Below, in pieces: positions 1 to 8,518 of a stretch of 64,000 nucleotides of DNA; positions within the stretch are counted from its first letter, which is position 1; each line of letters opens with the position of its first letter. A program made the position numbers and the translations under genes. Source of the stretch: Alishewanella longhuensis. GTDB lineage: Bacteria > Pseudomonadota > Gammaproteobacteria > Enterobacterales > Alteromonadaceae. Location: the NCBI RefSeq assembly GCF_014653435.1, contig NZ_BNAO01000001.1, forward strand, positions 779,739 to 843,738, given 5' to 3'. The notes under the pieces were generated by a model, which saw only the letters and a program-made list of their open reading frames with translations, was not told where the DNA came from and ran no database searches.

Positions 1-2
1 GT

Positions 3-725
3 GAATATCAACTATTAGAGCGTGCCGAGTCTGACGCGGGTTTATTTTCTCTGGTACCTGGTCGCTTTCAGCATACTTCCAATGAAAAAGCCGTAATTTT
101 TGTGCAAGAGGTGAGTCGCTCAGGCGTTCAGCTCTCAAAAGTTTTTGTGGCCCAGAGTAGCGAAAAAGAAGGCGAGCTAGGGCATGCTATTGTTTATGCA
201 GAAGCTGGGGCGGTAACCGAAGATCCGCAAACCGGTGCGCAAATGTTGCAATTAAAGCAAGGCCGTCGCTATGCCGGTGATGGCCAGTCACCTGCCTACG
301 AGATCACCGAGTTTGGCAGCTACCATATGCAAATCCGCGAACAACAGGCTGAGCAACGACGTCGTAAGCTCAGTAGTCTAAGTACGCCAGCGCTACTGCA
401 AGAAAGTAGTGCTGAAGCCGTTGCGGAGTGGCATTGGCGCATTGCGATTCCCTTGTCTATTCCAATACTTACCTTAATCGCTGTGCCCTTAGCCCGGGTA
501 AATCCGAGGCAGGGTAAATTTGGTCGCTTACTACCGGCCTTATTACTGTATTTGGGATATTACGCTTTATTGATTATTGCCCGTTCAGCGCTGGAAGACG
601 GTAAAATTCCGCCACAGTTCGGCATGTGGTGGCTGCACCTTTCTGGCCTTATTCTTGGTACTGCACTTATTATGCGTACCAGGGCAAGTGCCCAAAAACT
701 TCGGGCTTGGGTGGCGGGGCGCTAA
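3..725 (+). CDS. lptF: LPS export permease LptF (3' part)
   Basis: Partial gene cut by the left window edge; the frame is open from base 3, so the true start lies outside. LptF is one of the two inner-membrane permeases of the LptBFG transporter that extracts lipopolysaccharide from the inner membrane and passes it to LptC/A. Seen here are the end of the periplasmic beta-jellyroll region (short beta-like stretches with YAEAG, LKQGRRY) and three C-terminal hydrophobic helices beginning near WRIAIPLSIPIL, followed by the family-typical PLARVNPRQGKFGRLLPA loop. The stop codon is one base before the lptG ATG, the usual coupled lptF-lptG layout. Identity is secure from sequence plus neighbour. Confidence 0.95.
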   Translation, partial: EYQLLERAESDAGLFSLVPGRFQHTSNEKAVIFVQEVSRSGVQLSKVFVAQSSEKEGELGHAIVYAEAGAVTEDPQTGAQMLQLKQGRRYAGDGQSPAYEITEFGSYHMQIREQQAEQRRRKLSSLSTPALLQESSAEAVAEWHWRIAIPLSIPILTLIAVPLARVNPRQGKFGRLLPALLLYLGYYALLIIARSALEDGKIPPQFGMWWLHLSGLILGTALIMRTRASAQKLRAWVAGR

Positions 726-726
726 T

Positions 727-1794
727 ATGTTGAAAATTCTTGATCTTTATATTGGCCGCACTATTTTAACCACCAGCGCGATGACGCTAAGCGTGTTGCT
801 AGCGTTGTCATCAATGTTTCGGTTTATTGATCAGATGCGCTCTATCGGCCGTGGTTATTACGATATGGTGCATGCCGCGCTCTTTACGCTCTATAGTGTA
901 CCTGGCGATGTAGTGACCTTCTTCCCGATGGCAGCTTTAATAGGCGGTTTAATTGGCTTGGGTATGTTAGCCAGTAGTAGCGAGCTGGTGGTGATGCAGG
1001 CGGCGGGATTGTCACGGTTAAATATTATTAGCTCGGTAATGAAATCAGCGGTGCTGATGGTACTGGTGATGATGGCGGTAGCCGAGTGGGGTGCGCCGGT
1101 CAGTGACAGAGCTGCCAGGGAATTACGTATTAAAGCCATTTCCGATGGCAATGTGTTTGCCGCACGGCAAGGCGTTTGGGCCAAAGATGGCGATAGCTTT
1201 GTTAATATCAAAGAGGTGGATGATTTAGGGAATCTGAAAGATATTATTATCTATCAGTTTGATCAAAACCTGGCGTTAACCACGGTAACCAGTGCTGTTG
1301 CTGCCCAGTATGTAGATGATGCCTGGCGCTTGCAGCAAGTGACGGAGCTAAGCTTTGGCGAAGAGCAAATTATGCAAGCACAGCAAGCAACGCAGCGTTG
1401 GCGCTCAACCTTAACCCCAGACAAACTGAGTGTGGTGAGTATTAAGCCAGAGATGTTGTCACTTAAAGGCTTAAATGAGTATATCGATTATTTAAAACAA
1501 AATGGTCAGGAAGCCAGCCGCTATGAACTGGCTTACTGGCGCAAGGTATTACAGCCATTAACCGTAGCGGCGATGTTGTTGTTGGCGTTGTCCTTTATCT
1601 TTGGGCCGCTACGCAGTGTCACTATGGCCGCAAGGGTGTTGCTGGGTATTTTAACTGGCTTTGGTTTTTATATGAGTAACGAAGTGTTTGGCCCGCTGGC
1701 ACTGGTGTACCAGTTGCCGCCACTGGCCGGGGCTGCGATACCCAGCATCCTGTTTATCGGTATTTCACTCTATTTTATGCGTAAGAAAATTTAG
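727..1794 (+). CDS. lptG: LPS export permease LptG
   Basis: Second permease of the LptBFG lipopolysaccharide exporter, about 355 residues, the usual length. An in-frame extension back to 577 exists, but it lies inside lptF; the ATG at 727, one base after the lptF stop, starts the characteristic MLKILDLYIGRTIL N-terminus. Helices are seen at about residues 12-35 and 60-80, followed by a periplasmic domain (about 130-260) and three C-terminal helices. The motif FGPLRSVTMAARVLLGI is typical of the family. Translation is probably coupled to lptF. A hairpin with a T-run just downstream ends the unit. Confidence 0.96.
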   Translation: MLKILDLYIGRTILTTSAMTLSVLLALSSMFRFIDQMRSIGRGYYDMVHAALFTLYSVPGDVVTFFPMAALIGGLIGLGMLASSSELVVMQAAGLSRLNIISSVMKSAVLMVLVMMAVAEWGAPVSDRAARELRIKAISDGNVFAARQGVWAKDGDSFVNIKEVDDLGNLKDIIIYQFDQNLALTTVTSAVAAQYVDDAWRLQQVTELSFGEEQIMQAQQATQRWRSTLTPDKLSVVSIKPEMLSLKGLNEYIDYLKQNGQEASRYELAYWRKVLQPLTVAAMLLLALSFIFGPLRSVTMAARVLLGILTGFGFYMSNEVFGPLALVYQLPPLAGAAIPSILFIGISLYFMRKKI

Positions 1795-1820
1795 CCAAGT
1801 TAGCGTATGAATGAGTGTTA

Positions 1821-1846
1821 AGCCTGCAATTTTGCAGGCTTTTTGC
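1821..1846 (+). terminator. Rho-independent terminator of lptFG
   Basis: Eight-base stem AGCCTGCA/TGCAGGCT (1821-1828 and 1833-1840) with a four-base loop and a run of five T. It lies 27 bases after the lptG stop and before the convergent RDD gene. Confidence 0.85.
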
Positions 1847-1888
1847 TTATAGCTAGGGCGTATTGAGCTTTGCTGGTTGTTTCTTGGC

Positions 1889-2392
1889 TTAGCGGGCGGT
1901 TTTGTGCAGATTTAATATCTTACTTTGTTCTTTTGTCAGCACGATCATCTGCGTATTGGTGAGTTGATCCTGCAAGGCAAGCCCCTTACCCCAGCGTAAC
2001 CAAAGCCAGAAATTGCCGAGCCCACCCAGGGATAACAAGGCACGACTTAGCGCCTGGTTCAGGCTTAATGGCGTACCTTCTTTCGTTACTAATAATAAAC
2101 GCCAAGCGCGCATCCCCAGCGTTTGCCCGGCTTTGCACCAAAAATAGCTGTAAAAGCCTAATATTACCGCTACGTAATAACTTAAATGTACCCAGCGCCG
2201 CCAACCGCTATTTAGGTAGTCGGCCAGATCGGTATAACCCTGCAACGAGACTAGCGAACTCCAAACCAATATTTGCACGAACAGCATCGCCAAGCCGGCG
2301 GCCAACATAATAATGGCACAAAGAATAAGCACGTCATAAATAATGGCCGATAAGCGCCGGGCAAAACCTGCTCTGGGGGCATCAAGGTACAT
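1889..2392 (-). CDS. RDD family membrane protein
   Basis: Small integral membrane protein of the RDD family (function generally unknown; some members are linked to ion/proton exchange). About 167 residues from the ATG at 2392, which is preceded by GGAAG at good spacing; the open frame extends further upstream to 2548 but that part crosses the palindromic operator region and looks non-coding. The Arg/Asp signature is visible as AGFARRLSAIIYDVLI near residues 6-22, followed by hydrophobic segments at about 17-45 and 70-95, and the second RDD-type motif (GQTLGMRAWRLLLV). Convergent with lptG; RDD genes often sit beside lptG in this group. Confidence 0.85.
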   Translation of the reverse strand: MYLDAPRAGFARRLSAIIYDVLILCAIIMLAAGLAMLFVQILVWSSLVSLQGYTDLADYLNSGWRRWVHLSYYVAVILGFYSYFWCKAGQTLGMRAWRLLLVTKEGTPLSLNQALSRALLSLGGLGNFWLWLRWGKGLALQDQLTNTQMIVLTKEQSKILNLHKTAR

Positions 2393-2463
2393 AAGTCGCT
2401 TCCACAAGTAAGAGCGCACAAGTTTAGCATGCTCAAACCCCGGTACCAACAGCTGTTCGCGGC

Positions 2464-2508
2464 TGTCCGCAGCCTGTTCCGCGGACACATTAAGTGTCCG
2501 CGGACAGG
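2464..2508. promoter_or_regulatory. Tandem palindromes: likely enhancer/UAS
   Basis: Two adjacent dyads, TGTTCCGCGGACA (2475-2487) and TGTCCGCGGACA (2495-2506, perfect), with centres 19 bases apart, plus an extra half-site TGTCCGC at 2464-2470. Together they also make a larger inverted repeat. They lie about 55-100 bases upstream of the -24/-12 promoter at 2561, the place where a sigma-54 activator binds. The obvious candidate binder is the response regulator encoded at 7122, which has a Fis-type helix-turn-helix. What is seen is the repeat; the binder is inferred. Confidence 0.7.
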
Positions 2509-2560
2509 TGTTTTGCGTTGCGATTCCATTAATTTTAATAAAAAACAACTAGTTAAATTC

Positions 2561-2576
2561 TGGCATCAAAAGTGCT
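2561..2576 (+). promoter_or_regulatory. Sigma-54 (-24/-12) promoter
   Basis: TGGCATCAAAAGTGCT carries the GG and GC dinucleotides at the exact sigma-54 spacing (consensus TGGCACG-N4-TTGCW; here TGGCAT...GTGCT). Transcription would start near 2587, about 33 bases before the first gene of the ABC/two-component unit, which itself encodes a sigma-54-type activator. Agreement of site, distance and operon content makes this a strong prediction. Confidence 0.72.
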
Positions 2577-2619
2577 AAGTCTATATTGCCCTCTAAGTGG
2601 ATGATAACGGACAACAATA

Positions 2620-3891
2620 ATGAACTCAGGCAGTATTCAAAGCACCAGCACTCAGGATCGGGTTATTGCGAAACCTAAGCGCCGCATCAATGGCTGGCTA
2701 TTGGCGATACCCCCGGTGCTGTTGGCAACAGGTTTTTTCTTATGGCAGCAGGCTGGCAGCCACGCTGGGTTAGTAGTGCCACGGCAGCAAGTGCAAATGG
2801 CGATAGTACAGCGCGGTGATTTAATTCGAGATATCGCGGCGCAAGGCCGCATTGTAGCGGCGAATGCGCCTACCTTGTATAGCCAGGAAGCGGGGCAAAT
2901 CGAATTTTTTAAGCAACCTGGCGAATCGGTTATTGCAGGGGAATTACTGGCCCGGATCAGTAGCCCGGCACTGGAAAGCTTGCTGCAGCAGCAACAAGCT
3001 GTGCTTAGCGTGTTACAGGCTGATGCTGAGCGATCGGCCTTACAGGCGCGCGAGCAGCAGTTGGATATGGAGCAGGTGATGAACACCGCGCAAGTCAATT
3101 TACTGGCTGCGCGGCGTGAGCTGCAACGCGCCCAGCAATCGATTGAGATGGGCGTGATCCGCAAACTGGATTTTGATGTGGCGCAAGATCGCCTAACTCA
3201 GGCTGAGCTGGAATTTGATCATGCCAGCCGCAAAGTAGAACTGGCCAAAGATAAGCTGACGTTTGAGCAGCAATCGCGGCTACAGGACATTCAGCGCCAG
3301 GGCTTAGTGGTGGCCGAGTTATCACGCAAATTGCAGGCACTGGATATTACCGCGCCCGTAACTGGGCAACTGGGTAACTGGCTGGTTGAACAGCAAAGCC
3401 ATGTGCTCGCCGGGCAAATGTTGCTTACCGTGATTGATTTATCCCGCTACGAAGCCGAGTTACATGTAGCAGAAAGCTATGCCCGCGATTTGCTGCCTGG
3501 TATGGCGGTAGAGATCACGGTCGGCAACCAGCAGCTAAGCGGTCAAATCAGCTACATCGCACCAGAGGTGCGCAATAATCAGGTCAGTGCCCGCGTGCGT
3601 TTTGCGGATAGCGAAGCCCAGAGTTTACGGCAAAGTCAGCGGGTCAGTGCCCGGGTTCTGCTGGAGCATAAGCAGGATGTGCTGAAAATTGCCCGCGGTG
3701 ACTTTGTCGCCTCAGGCGGCGGCCGGGTGGCCTATCAGGTACTAGACAATCAAGCGATTAAAAAGCCGGTGGAGCTGGGCGCCTTATCGGTGCAATGGGT
3801 AGAGGTTTTAAGCGGGGCCGTGGAAGGTGATCAATGGATCATTTCCAATCTGGCCGAATTCAAAGATGAAGCACGGGTTAATTTAAACTAA
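2620..3891 (+). CDS. HlyD-type periplasmic adaptor (membrane-fusion protein)
   Basis: First gene of the efflux unit, 423 residues. One N-terminal transmembrane anchor (about residues 26-43, WLLAIPPVLLATGFFLW), then a barrel-sandwich/lipoyl-like half (QAGQIEFF..PGESVIAGELLARI, about 90-115), a long alpha-helical hairpin rich in Gln/Glu/Leu (about 120-240), the second lipoyl half (ITAPVTGQLGNWLVEQ) and C-terminal beta-barrel domains. This is the layout of MacA/HlyD-like adaptors that link an inner-membrane ABC transporter to an outer-membrane channel. No outer-membrane TolC gene is encoded here, so a genomic one would be shared. Start ATG 2620 follows a weak GGA. Substrate unknown. Confidence 0.9.
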   Translation: MNSGSIQSTSTQDRVIAKPKRRINGWLLAIPPVLLATGFFLWQQAGSHAGLVVPRQQVQMAIVQRGDLIRDIAAQGRIVAANAPTLYSQEAGQIEFFKQPGESVIAGELLARISSPALESLLQQQQAVLSVLQADAERSALQAREQQLDMEQVMNTAQVNLLAARRELQRAQQSIEMGVIRKLDFDVAQDRLTQAELEFDHASRKVELAKDKLTFEQQSRLQDIQRQGLVVAELSRKLQALDITAPVTGQLGNWLVEQQSHVLAGQMLLTVIDLSRYEAELHVAESYARDLLPGMAVEITVGNQQLSGQISYIAPEVRNNQVSARVRFADSEAQSLRQSQRVSARVLLEHKQDVLKIARGDFVASGGGRVAYQVLDNQAIKKPVELGALSVQWVEVLSGAVEGDQWIISNLAEFKDEARVNLN

Positions 3892-3904
3892 GCGGGGAAG
3901 CAGC

Positions 3905-4609
3905 ATGATCCATATTACGCAATTAAATAAAGTATTTCGCACCGAACTGATTGAAACCCAGGCGCTGCACAATATCAATCTCAGTGTCGCGGAAGGTGAA
4001 TTTGTCGCCCTGACTGGCCCTTCGGGCTCAGGTAAATCAACACTGTTGAATATCTTAGGTACCCTGGAGAGTTATGACAGCGGTGATTATCAGCTCGACG
4101 GCCAATCCGTTACCGGCATGACAGACAGTGCTTTGTCAGCACTGCGCAATGAAAAAATTGGCTTTATCTTTCAAAGCTTTAACCTTATTAAAGATTTTAG
4201 TATCTACGACAATATCGAACTGCCACTGCGTTATCGCGGTTTTAGCGCCGCCGAGCGCAAACAGCGGGTTGAGCAGGCACTAGAGCGGGTCGGGCTGGCC
4301 GGGCGGCGTAGCTATTTACCGGGGCAATTATCCGGTGGTCAGCAGCAGCGGGTTGCCATCGCCCGGGCGCTGGCCGGTTCGCCACGTATTTTGCTCGCCG
4401 ACGAACCCACAGGTAACCTTGATTCCTTAATGGCGCGCCAGGTCATGGAATTATTAGAGCAACTAAACCGCGAAGGCTGCACCATTTTAATGGTAACGCA
4501 TGATCCTGAGCAGGCGCGCCGGGCAGGCCGCCATGTGCAGATTGTCGATGGCATGCTAAGTGATGCCACTGTGTATCAACCGCTGGTAGCCCAGGCTGTG
4601 AATCAGTAA
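3905..4609 (+). CDS. ABC transporter ATPase, MacB/LolD type
   Basis: 234-residue nucleotide-binding subunit. Walker A GPSGSGKST (38-46), Q-loop near residue 90 (FIFQSFNL), ABC signature LSGGQQQR (142-149), Walker B ILLADEPTGNLD (162-173) and H-loop THD are all intact, so it should hydrolyse ATP. The short, soluble, single-domain form with the FNLIKDFSIYDNIELPL stretch is typical of the MacB/LolD/FtsE group, which work as mechanotransmitters rather than classic importers. It is followed 9 bases later by two separate permease genes, so the transporter is probably a heterodimeric permease with an ATPase dimer. Confidence 0.95.
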   Translation: MIHITQLNKVFRTELIETQALHNINLSVAEGEFVALTGPSGSGKSTLLNILGTLESYDSGDYQLDGQSVTGMTDSALSALRNEKIGFIFQSFNLIKDFSIYDNIELPLRYRGFSAAERKQRVEQALERVGLAGRRSYLPGQLSGGQQQRVAIARALAGSPRILLADEPTGNLDSLMARQVMELLEQLNREGCTILMVTHDPEQARRAGRHVQIVDGMLSDATVYQPLVAQAVNQ

Positions 4610-4618
4610 GGAAAGACG

Positions 4619-5926
4619 ATGCGTAATTTTAGCTATTATCTCAGATTGTCCTTGCACAATATTAAGCGGGCACCGCTGCCTTATGCGTTAACCCTGGTTA
4701 TCTTAAGCATTGGCTTAGGAGTATTTTTTAGCAATGCCACCTTATATTACTGGATGAACCGCGATCCGCTGCCAGAGCAAAGCCATACGCTGTTTTTCCC
4801 ACGCATCAATGCGGTGGAGCAGGCATGCGATAGCTGCTTAACGCCGCTTCGGGTGCTAAGTTATAAAGATGTGCAAAAACTCAGTAATTCGGCTATTCCC
4901 TCGGCACAAGCCGGTATGTTTCAAAGTGGTGGTTATGCACGATTACCCAATACCCAAAACGGTCCAACGCCGGTGAGTATTAGAGTTACACAGCGTGATT
5001 TCTTTGAATTGTTTAATGCGCCTTTCTTGCATGGCCAAACCTGGGCCGATAACGACGCTCGCATGGAGCTTATTCTGCATTACAACGCCGCGCTGAAGTT
5101 TTTTGGTCGTACCGATGTGTTAGGGCAGCAATTACTGTTAGATGGCGAGCTCTACACCATAGTGGGTGTGCTGGATAACTGGCAAATGTTGCCAAAGTTA
5201 TACGACGTTAATAATGGTTTAGCCATTACCCCGGTAGAAGAGATCTATTTGCCCTGGGAAACGGCTTATAACTTAGGTATTAAATCCAATAGCACCACAC
5301 AGAGCCGCGATTCCCGAAATTATAATGAAAACTTTGCGGTCAATGGTCGGGAAGGGGAATTCTATCAGGCGCAGTTTTGGGTAAAACTGGATACGCCAGC
5401 ACAACAAGATGCTTATCGGCAATTTATGGATAACCTGGTGGCCAGCGAAAAAGAAGCCGGCCGTCATCCCCGGCCCAATGGTAATTTACTGCATAATATG
5501 CTGGATATTGCCGAGGCCTTTAATGAGCGCAATCGCCAGTTAGATGCTTTTGCCGTGGTATCGGTACTGTTTTTATTGGTCTGCTTGTTTAACGCCAGCC
5601 ACTTATCGTTAAACCGCTATATGGCCAGCCAGTTTGAATTTAGTCTACGCCGTGCCTTGGGGGCCAGCCGTTTGCAGTTGCAAGGGCAATTACTCACTGA
5701 TGTACTCGTTAATGGCGTGCTGGCCTTTGTCTTGGCACTGCTGTTTGCGGTGCTAATGTTATTGCTGATTAATCAATTGCTGCCTGCTACCTCTGCACTG
5801 AATAACTGGCAGCCAGGTTTAATCCTGCTGATGTTTGGTGTGGCCTTGTTGGCCAGTTATCTGGTTACCCTTTACCCTGCCTGGCGCGCCTCTTATAGCC
5901 CGCTAAACCAGCAATTAAAAGCCTAG
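4619..5926 (+). CDS. ABC permease, MacB/FtsX type (first)
   Basis: 435 residues. One N-terminal helix (about 20-42), a large periplasmic MacB-like domain (about 45-300) and three C-terminal helices beginning near FAVVSVLFLLVCLFNASHL, with the conserved cytoplasmic segment SLRRALGASRLQLQGQLL that docks on the ATPase. The two Cys of EQACDSCLTP in the periplasmic part might form a disulfide. Together with the next gene it forms the membrane part of the exporter. No substrate can be deduced; related units export antimicrobial peptides, lipoproteins or unknown molecules. Confidence 0.9.
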   Translation: MRNFSYYLRLSLHNIKRAPLPYALTLVILSIGLGVFFSNATLYYWMNRDPLPEQSHTLFFPRINAVEQACDSCLTPLRVLSYKDVQKLSNSAIPSAQAGMFQSGGYARLPNTQNGPTPVSIRVTQRDFFELFNAPFLHGQTWADNDARMELILHYNAALKFFGRTDVLGQQLLLDGELYTIVGVLDNWQMLPKLYDVNNGLAITPVEEIYLPWETAYNLGIKSNSTTQSRDSRNYNENFAVNGREGEFYQAQFWVKLDTPAQQDAYRQFMDNLVASEKEAGRHPRPNGNLLHNMLDIAEAFNERNRQLDAFAVVSVLFLLVCLFNASHLSLNRYMASQFEFSLRRALGASRLQLQGQLLTDVLVNGVLAFVLALLFAVLMLLLINQLLPATSALNNWQPGLILLMFGVALLASYLVTLYPAWRASYSPLNQQLKA

Positions 5927-5936
5927 GGAGGCGCAA

Positions 5937-7118
5937 ATGAGTTTTACATTATTAATTAGATCGTTATTGCGCCGTAAAGTGATTACTGCATTGTTGCTAG
6001 TGCAGCTGGCATTAACGCTAGCCTTAATTGCCAATAGCGCGGTATTAGCTTGGCAAGCCCGGCAATTAGCCAATCAGCCAACAGGGTTAACCTTAAGTAA
6101 TTTACTTAGGGTGCCGATGAAACCCACTTTACCTGAGCTGCGCAGCCAACCGGTGCTGGGGGACTTAATGGCGCGGCAATTAAGCGCTATCCGCGCTGTA
6201 CCGGGTGTGGTATCCGCCAGTTGGATGAATCAAACACCACTATTATTTGGTGGCATGAATGGCAATATCTTTGTTATAGATAAACAAGATACCACTAATA
6301 TTGGCATGGTGCCCTATCAGCTGGGGAGCGTTAGCATGCGTGAAACCCTAGATTTAACCTTGTTGCAAGGCCGTTGGTTAGAAGAAACCGATGTCGATAC
6401 TGAGGTTATCGTCATTAGCGAACAGCTGGCTAAACAATTGTTTGCTGATGGCGATGTGCTGGGGCAGCACACCAGTGCTGGCAGGGTAATAGGGGTAGTT
6501 AGCGATATGCTAACGCAGCGTTATGCTGATCATCAAAATTACGCCATTTACTTGCCGTGGAATATGCCAAGTGCCGATTATGGTTATCAGTTGGTCGTAA
6601 AAACCGCGCCAGGCCAGCTTGATCGGGTACGCGAGCAATTACCTGCAGTATTAAAAGCCGTTGAGCTGGAGGTCGATATTGGTACCTTGCAAAGTTTTGC
6701 TGAGTTGCACCGGACCTTGTTTCGCAGCGAAACCGGCCTAGCGACCTTGCTCGCGGTACTTAGCGGTTTAATGCTGTTGGTGGCAATGATTTCTGCTTAT
6801 AGTCATGCCTTGTTTCATGGGGTGCAGCAGCAAAAAGAAATTGGCATTAAAAGAGCGCTTGGGGCCAGTCGGCCGCGCATAATGCTAGAAGTATTAAGCG
6901 AAAGCTGGCTAACTACCCTAACCGGTGCCAGTGTGGGTATAGTATTGGCGCTAGCGTTACAGCAACAACTGGCAAAGGTGCTTAGTATGCCGGCATTACC
7001 CTGGTCTTTGTTGCTGGTAAGTTTACTGTTGTTGCTACTTTGTGTGAGTATCGCCACATGGTATCCTGCTCGCTTAGCTACCCGGGTTTCACCGGCAACC
7101 GCAACTAAGACGTTATAA
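5937..7118 (+). CDS. ABC permease, MacB/FtsX type (second)
   Basis: 393 residues, same four-helix plan as the preceding permease: N-terminal helix (about 13-38), periplasmic MacB-like domain, and three C-terminal helices starting near TLLAVLSGLMLLVAMISAY, with the ATPase-contact stretch EIGIKRALGASRPRIMLEVL. A ribosome-binding AGGGAGG precedes the ATG by 5 bases. The pair has diverged in sequence, which fits an obligate heterodimer. Ends 3 bases before the response regulator, so the transporter and its regulator are co-transcribed. Confidence 0.9.
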   Translation: MSFTLLIRSLLRRKVITALLLVQLALTLALIANSAVLAWQARQLANQPTGLTLSNLLRVPMKPTLPELRSQPVLGDLMARQLSAIRAVPGVVSASWMNQTPLLFGGMNGNIFVIDKQDTTNIGMVPYQLGSVSMRETLDLTLLQGRWLEETDVDTEVIVISEQLAKQLFADGDVLGQHTSAGRVIGVVSDMLTQRYADHQNYAIYLPWNMPSADYGYQLVVKTAPGQLDRVREQLPAVLKAVELEVDIGTLQSFAELHRTLFRSETGLATLLAVLSGLMLLVAMISAYSHALFHGVQQQKEIGIKRALGASRPRIMLEVLSESWLTTLTGASVGIVLALALQQQLAKVLSMPALPWSLLLVSLLLLLLCVSIATWYPARLATRVSPATATKTL

Positions 7119-7121
7119 ACT

Positions 7122-8447
7122 ATGCTAAAAATTCTGGTTATTGATGATAACCCGGCAATTTGTACTGCGCTGCAAACCTTATTTGGTTTACATGGCTATC
7201 GGGTGTTTTGCGCAGATTCGCCAGCCAGTGCGCTGGCCTTGCTAGCCAGCGCAGCGCCCGACTTAGTGCTACAAGATATGAATTTTGTTACCGGTGCCAT
7301 TGATGGCGAGCAGGGAAAATCCTTGTTTTATCAAATTCGCCAGCACTATCCGGCGTTGCCCATTATTCTGATGACCTCCTGGACTCAGCTCAATATGGTG
7401 GTAGAGCTGATTAAAGCCGGCGCGGTCGATTATATTGCCAAGCCCTGGGATGATCAGCGTTTATTACTCACGGTAGCCAATGCGTTAAAGCTGGCGCAAT
7501 TAGCCCAGCAGCAACAGCAACAATTACAGCAACAGCAGGCAGCTTTTGCCGGTAAAAATTTATGCGGCTTGGTGTTTGCCAGCAGCAAAATGCAGCAATT
7601 ATTGCAGATGGCACTGCAATTGGCACCGGCGCAGGCGGCTGTGCTGATTAGTGGCCCGAACGGTGCTGGCAAAGAGGGCATTGCCAATGTGCTGCATGCT
7701 AATTCCCGCCGCAGCACTAAACCACTCATTAAAGTGAATATGGGCGCTTTACCGGCAGAGTTAATGGAAGCTGAGCTATTTGGTGCTGAAGCGGGCGCCT
7801 ATAGCGGTTTAAGCAAAGCGCGCATTGGCCGCTTTGAAGCGGCTGATGGCGGCACCTTATTTTTAGATGAAATTGGTAATTTACCCTTAGCGGGGCAAAT
7901 CAAATTACTGCGGGTATTGCAAAGCGGTGAGTTCGAGCGGCTCGGCTCTAGCCAAACCCGTAAAGTGGATGTACGGGTGATTAGCGCCACCAATGCCGAT
8001 TTACCCAAAGCGATTAGCCAGGGGCAATTTCGACAAGATTTGTATTACCGGCTAAATGTAGTTGAGCTACGCTTGCCCGCGTTAAATGAGCGGATTGAGG
8101 ATATACTGCCGTTAGCCCGGCACTTTTTGCAGCAGGCTAAGCCGTTAAGTGCCGATGCCGAGCAGGCGCTACTAGACTATACTTGGCCGGGGAATGTACG
8201 CGAGCTACAAAATGTCTGTCAGCGCGCCAGTTTATTGGCCAGTGGCAGTCAGATCACTGCGTTAGATTTGGCGTTACCGCAAAGCTTAACGTCGTCAAAA
8301 CGGGCTTTGGATGATATCGATCAGGCCAGTTTAGAGGCTGCCTTAGCGCAGGCGGGCGGGATTGTCTCGCGTGCGGCGAAGCAACTGGGTATTAGCCGAC
8401 AGGCGTTTTACCGTCGGCTGGAGTATTATGGTATTACTTTGCCCTAG
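7122..8447 (+). CDS. Sigma-54-dependent response regulator (NtrC-like)
   Basis: 441 residues: receiver domain (1-120), a glutamine-rich linker (129-139), AAA+ domain and C-terminal Fis-type helix-turn-helix (AAKQLGISRQAFYRRL). Receiver residues: acidic pair D8-D9, phospho-acceptor D52, T85, K107. The loop after D52 is two residues longer than usual and lacks the common MP pair. AAA+ motifs: Walker A GPNGAGKE (178-185) and Walker B GGTLFLDEI. The sigma-54-contact loop reads GAYSGL (225-230) instead of GAFTGA: the Thr is Ser and the last Ala is Leu. It probably activates the promoter at 2561 through the palindromes at 2464-2508. The partner kinase is the next gene. Confidence 0.93.
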   Translation: MLKILVIDDNPAICTALQTLFGLHGYRVFCADSPASALALLASAAPDLVLQDMNFVTGAIDGEQGKSLFYQIRQHYPALPIILMTSWTQLNMVVELIKAGAVDYIAKPWDDQRLLLTVANALKLAQLAQQQQQQLQQQQAAFAGKNLCGLVFASSKMQQLLQMALQLAPAQAAVLISGPNGAGKEGIANVLHANSRRSTKPLIKVNMGALPAELMEAELFGAEAGAYSGLSKARIGRFEAADGGTLFLDEIGNLPLAGQIKLLRVLQSGEFERLGSSQTRKVDVRVISATNADLPKAISQGQFRQDLYYRLNVVELRLPALNERIEDILPLARHFLQQAKPLSADAEQALLDYTWPGNVRELQNVCQRASLLASGSQITALDLALPQSLTSSKRALDDIDQASLEAALAQAGGIVSRAAKQLGISRQAFYRRLEYYGITLP

Positions 8448-8518
8448 CACCCTAACAGTAAGTTGCCCCGATGCAGTAGGGCTATTTCCAAAAAATAAGG
8501 ACGCGTTAACAGCACCCT

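Noticed and set aside
2393-2548. N-terminal extension of the RDD protein
   Set aside because: Crosses the palindromes and sigma-54 enhancer region; a good ribosome-binding site precedes the internal ATG at 2392.
7507-7539. Gln-rich repeat in the response regulator as possible microsatellite
   Set aside because: Mixed CAG/CAA codons make slippage unlikely; normal inter-domain linker.
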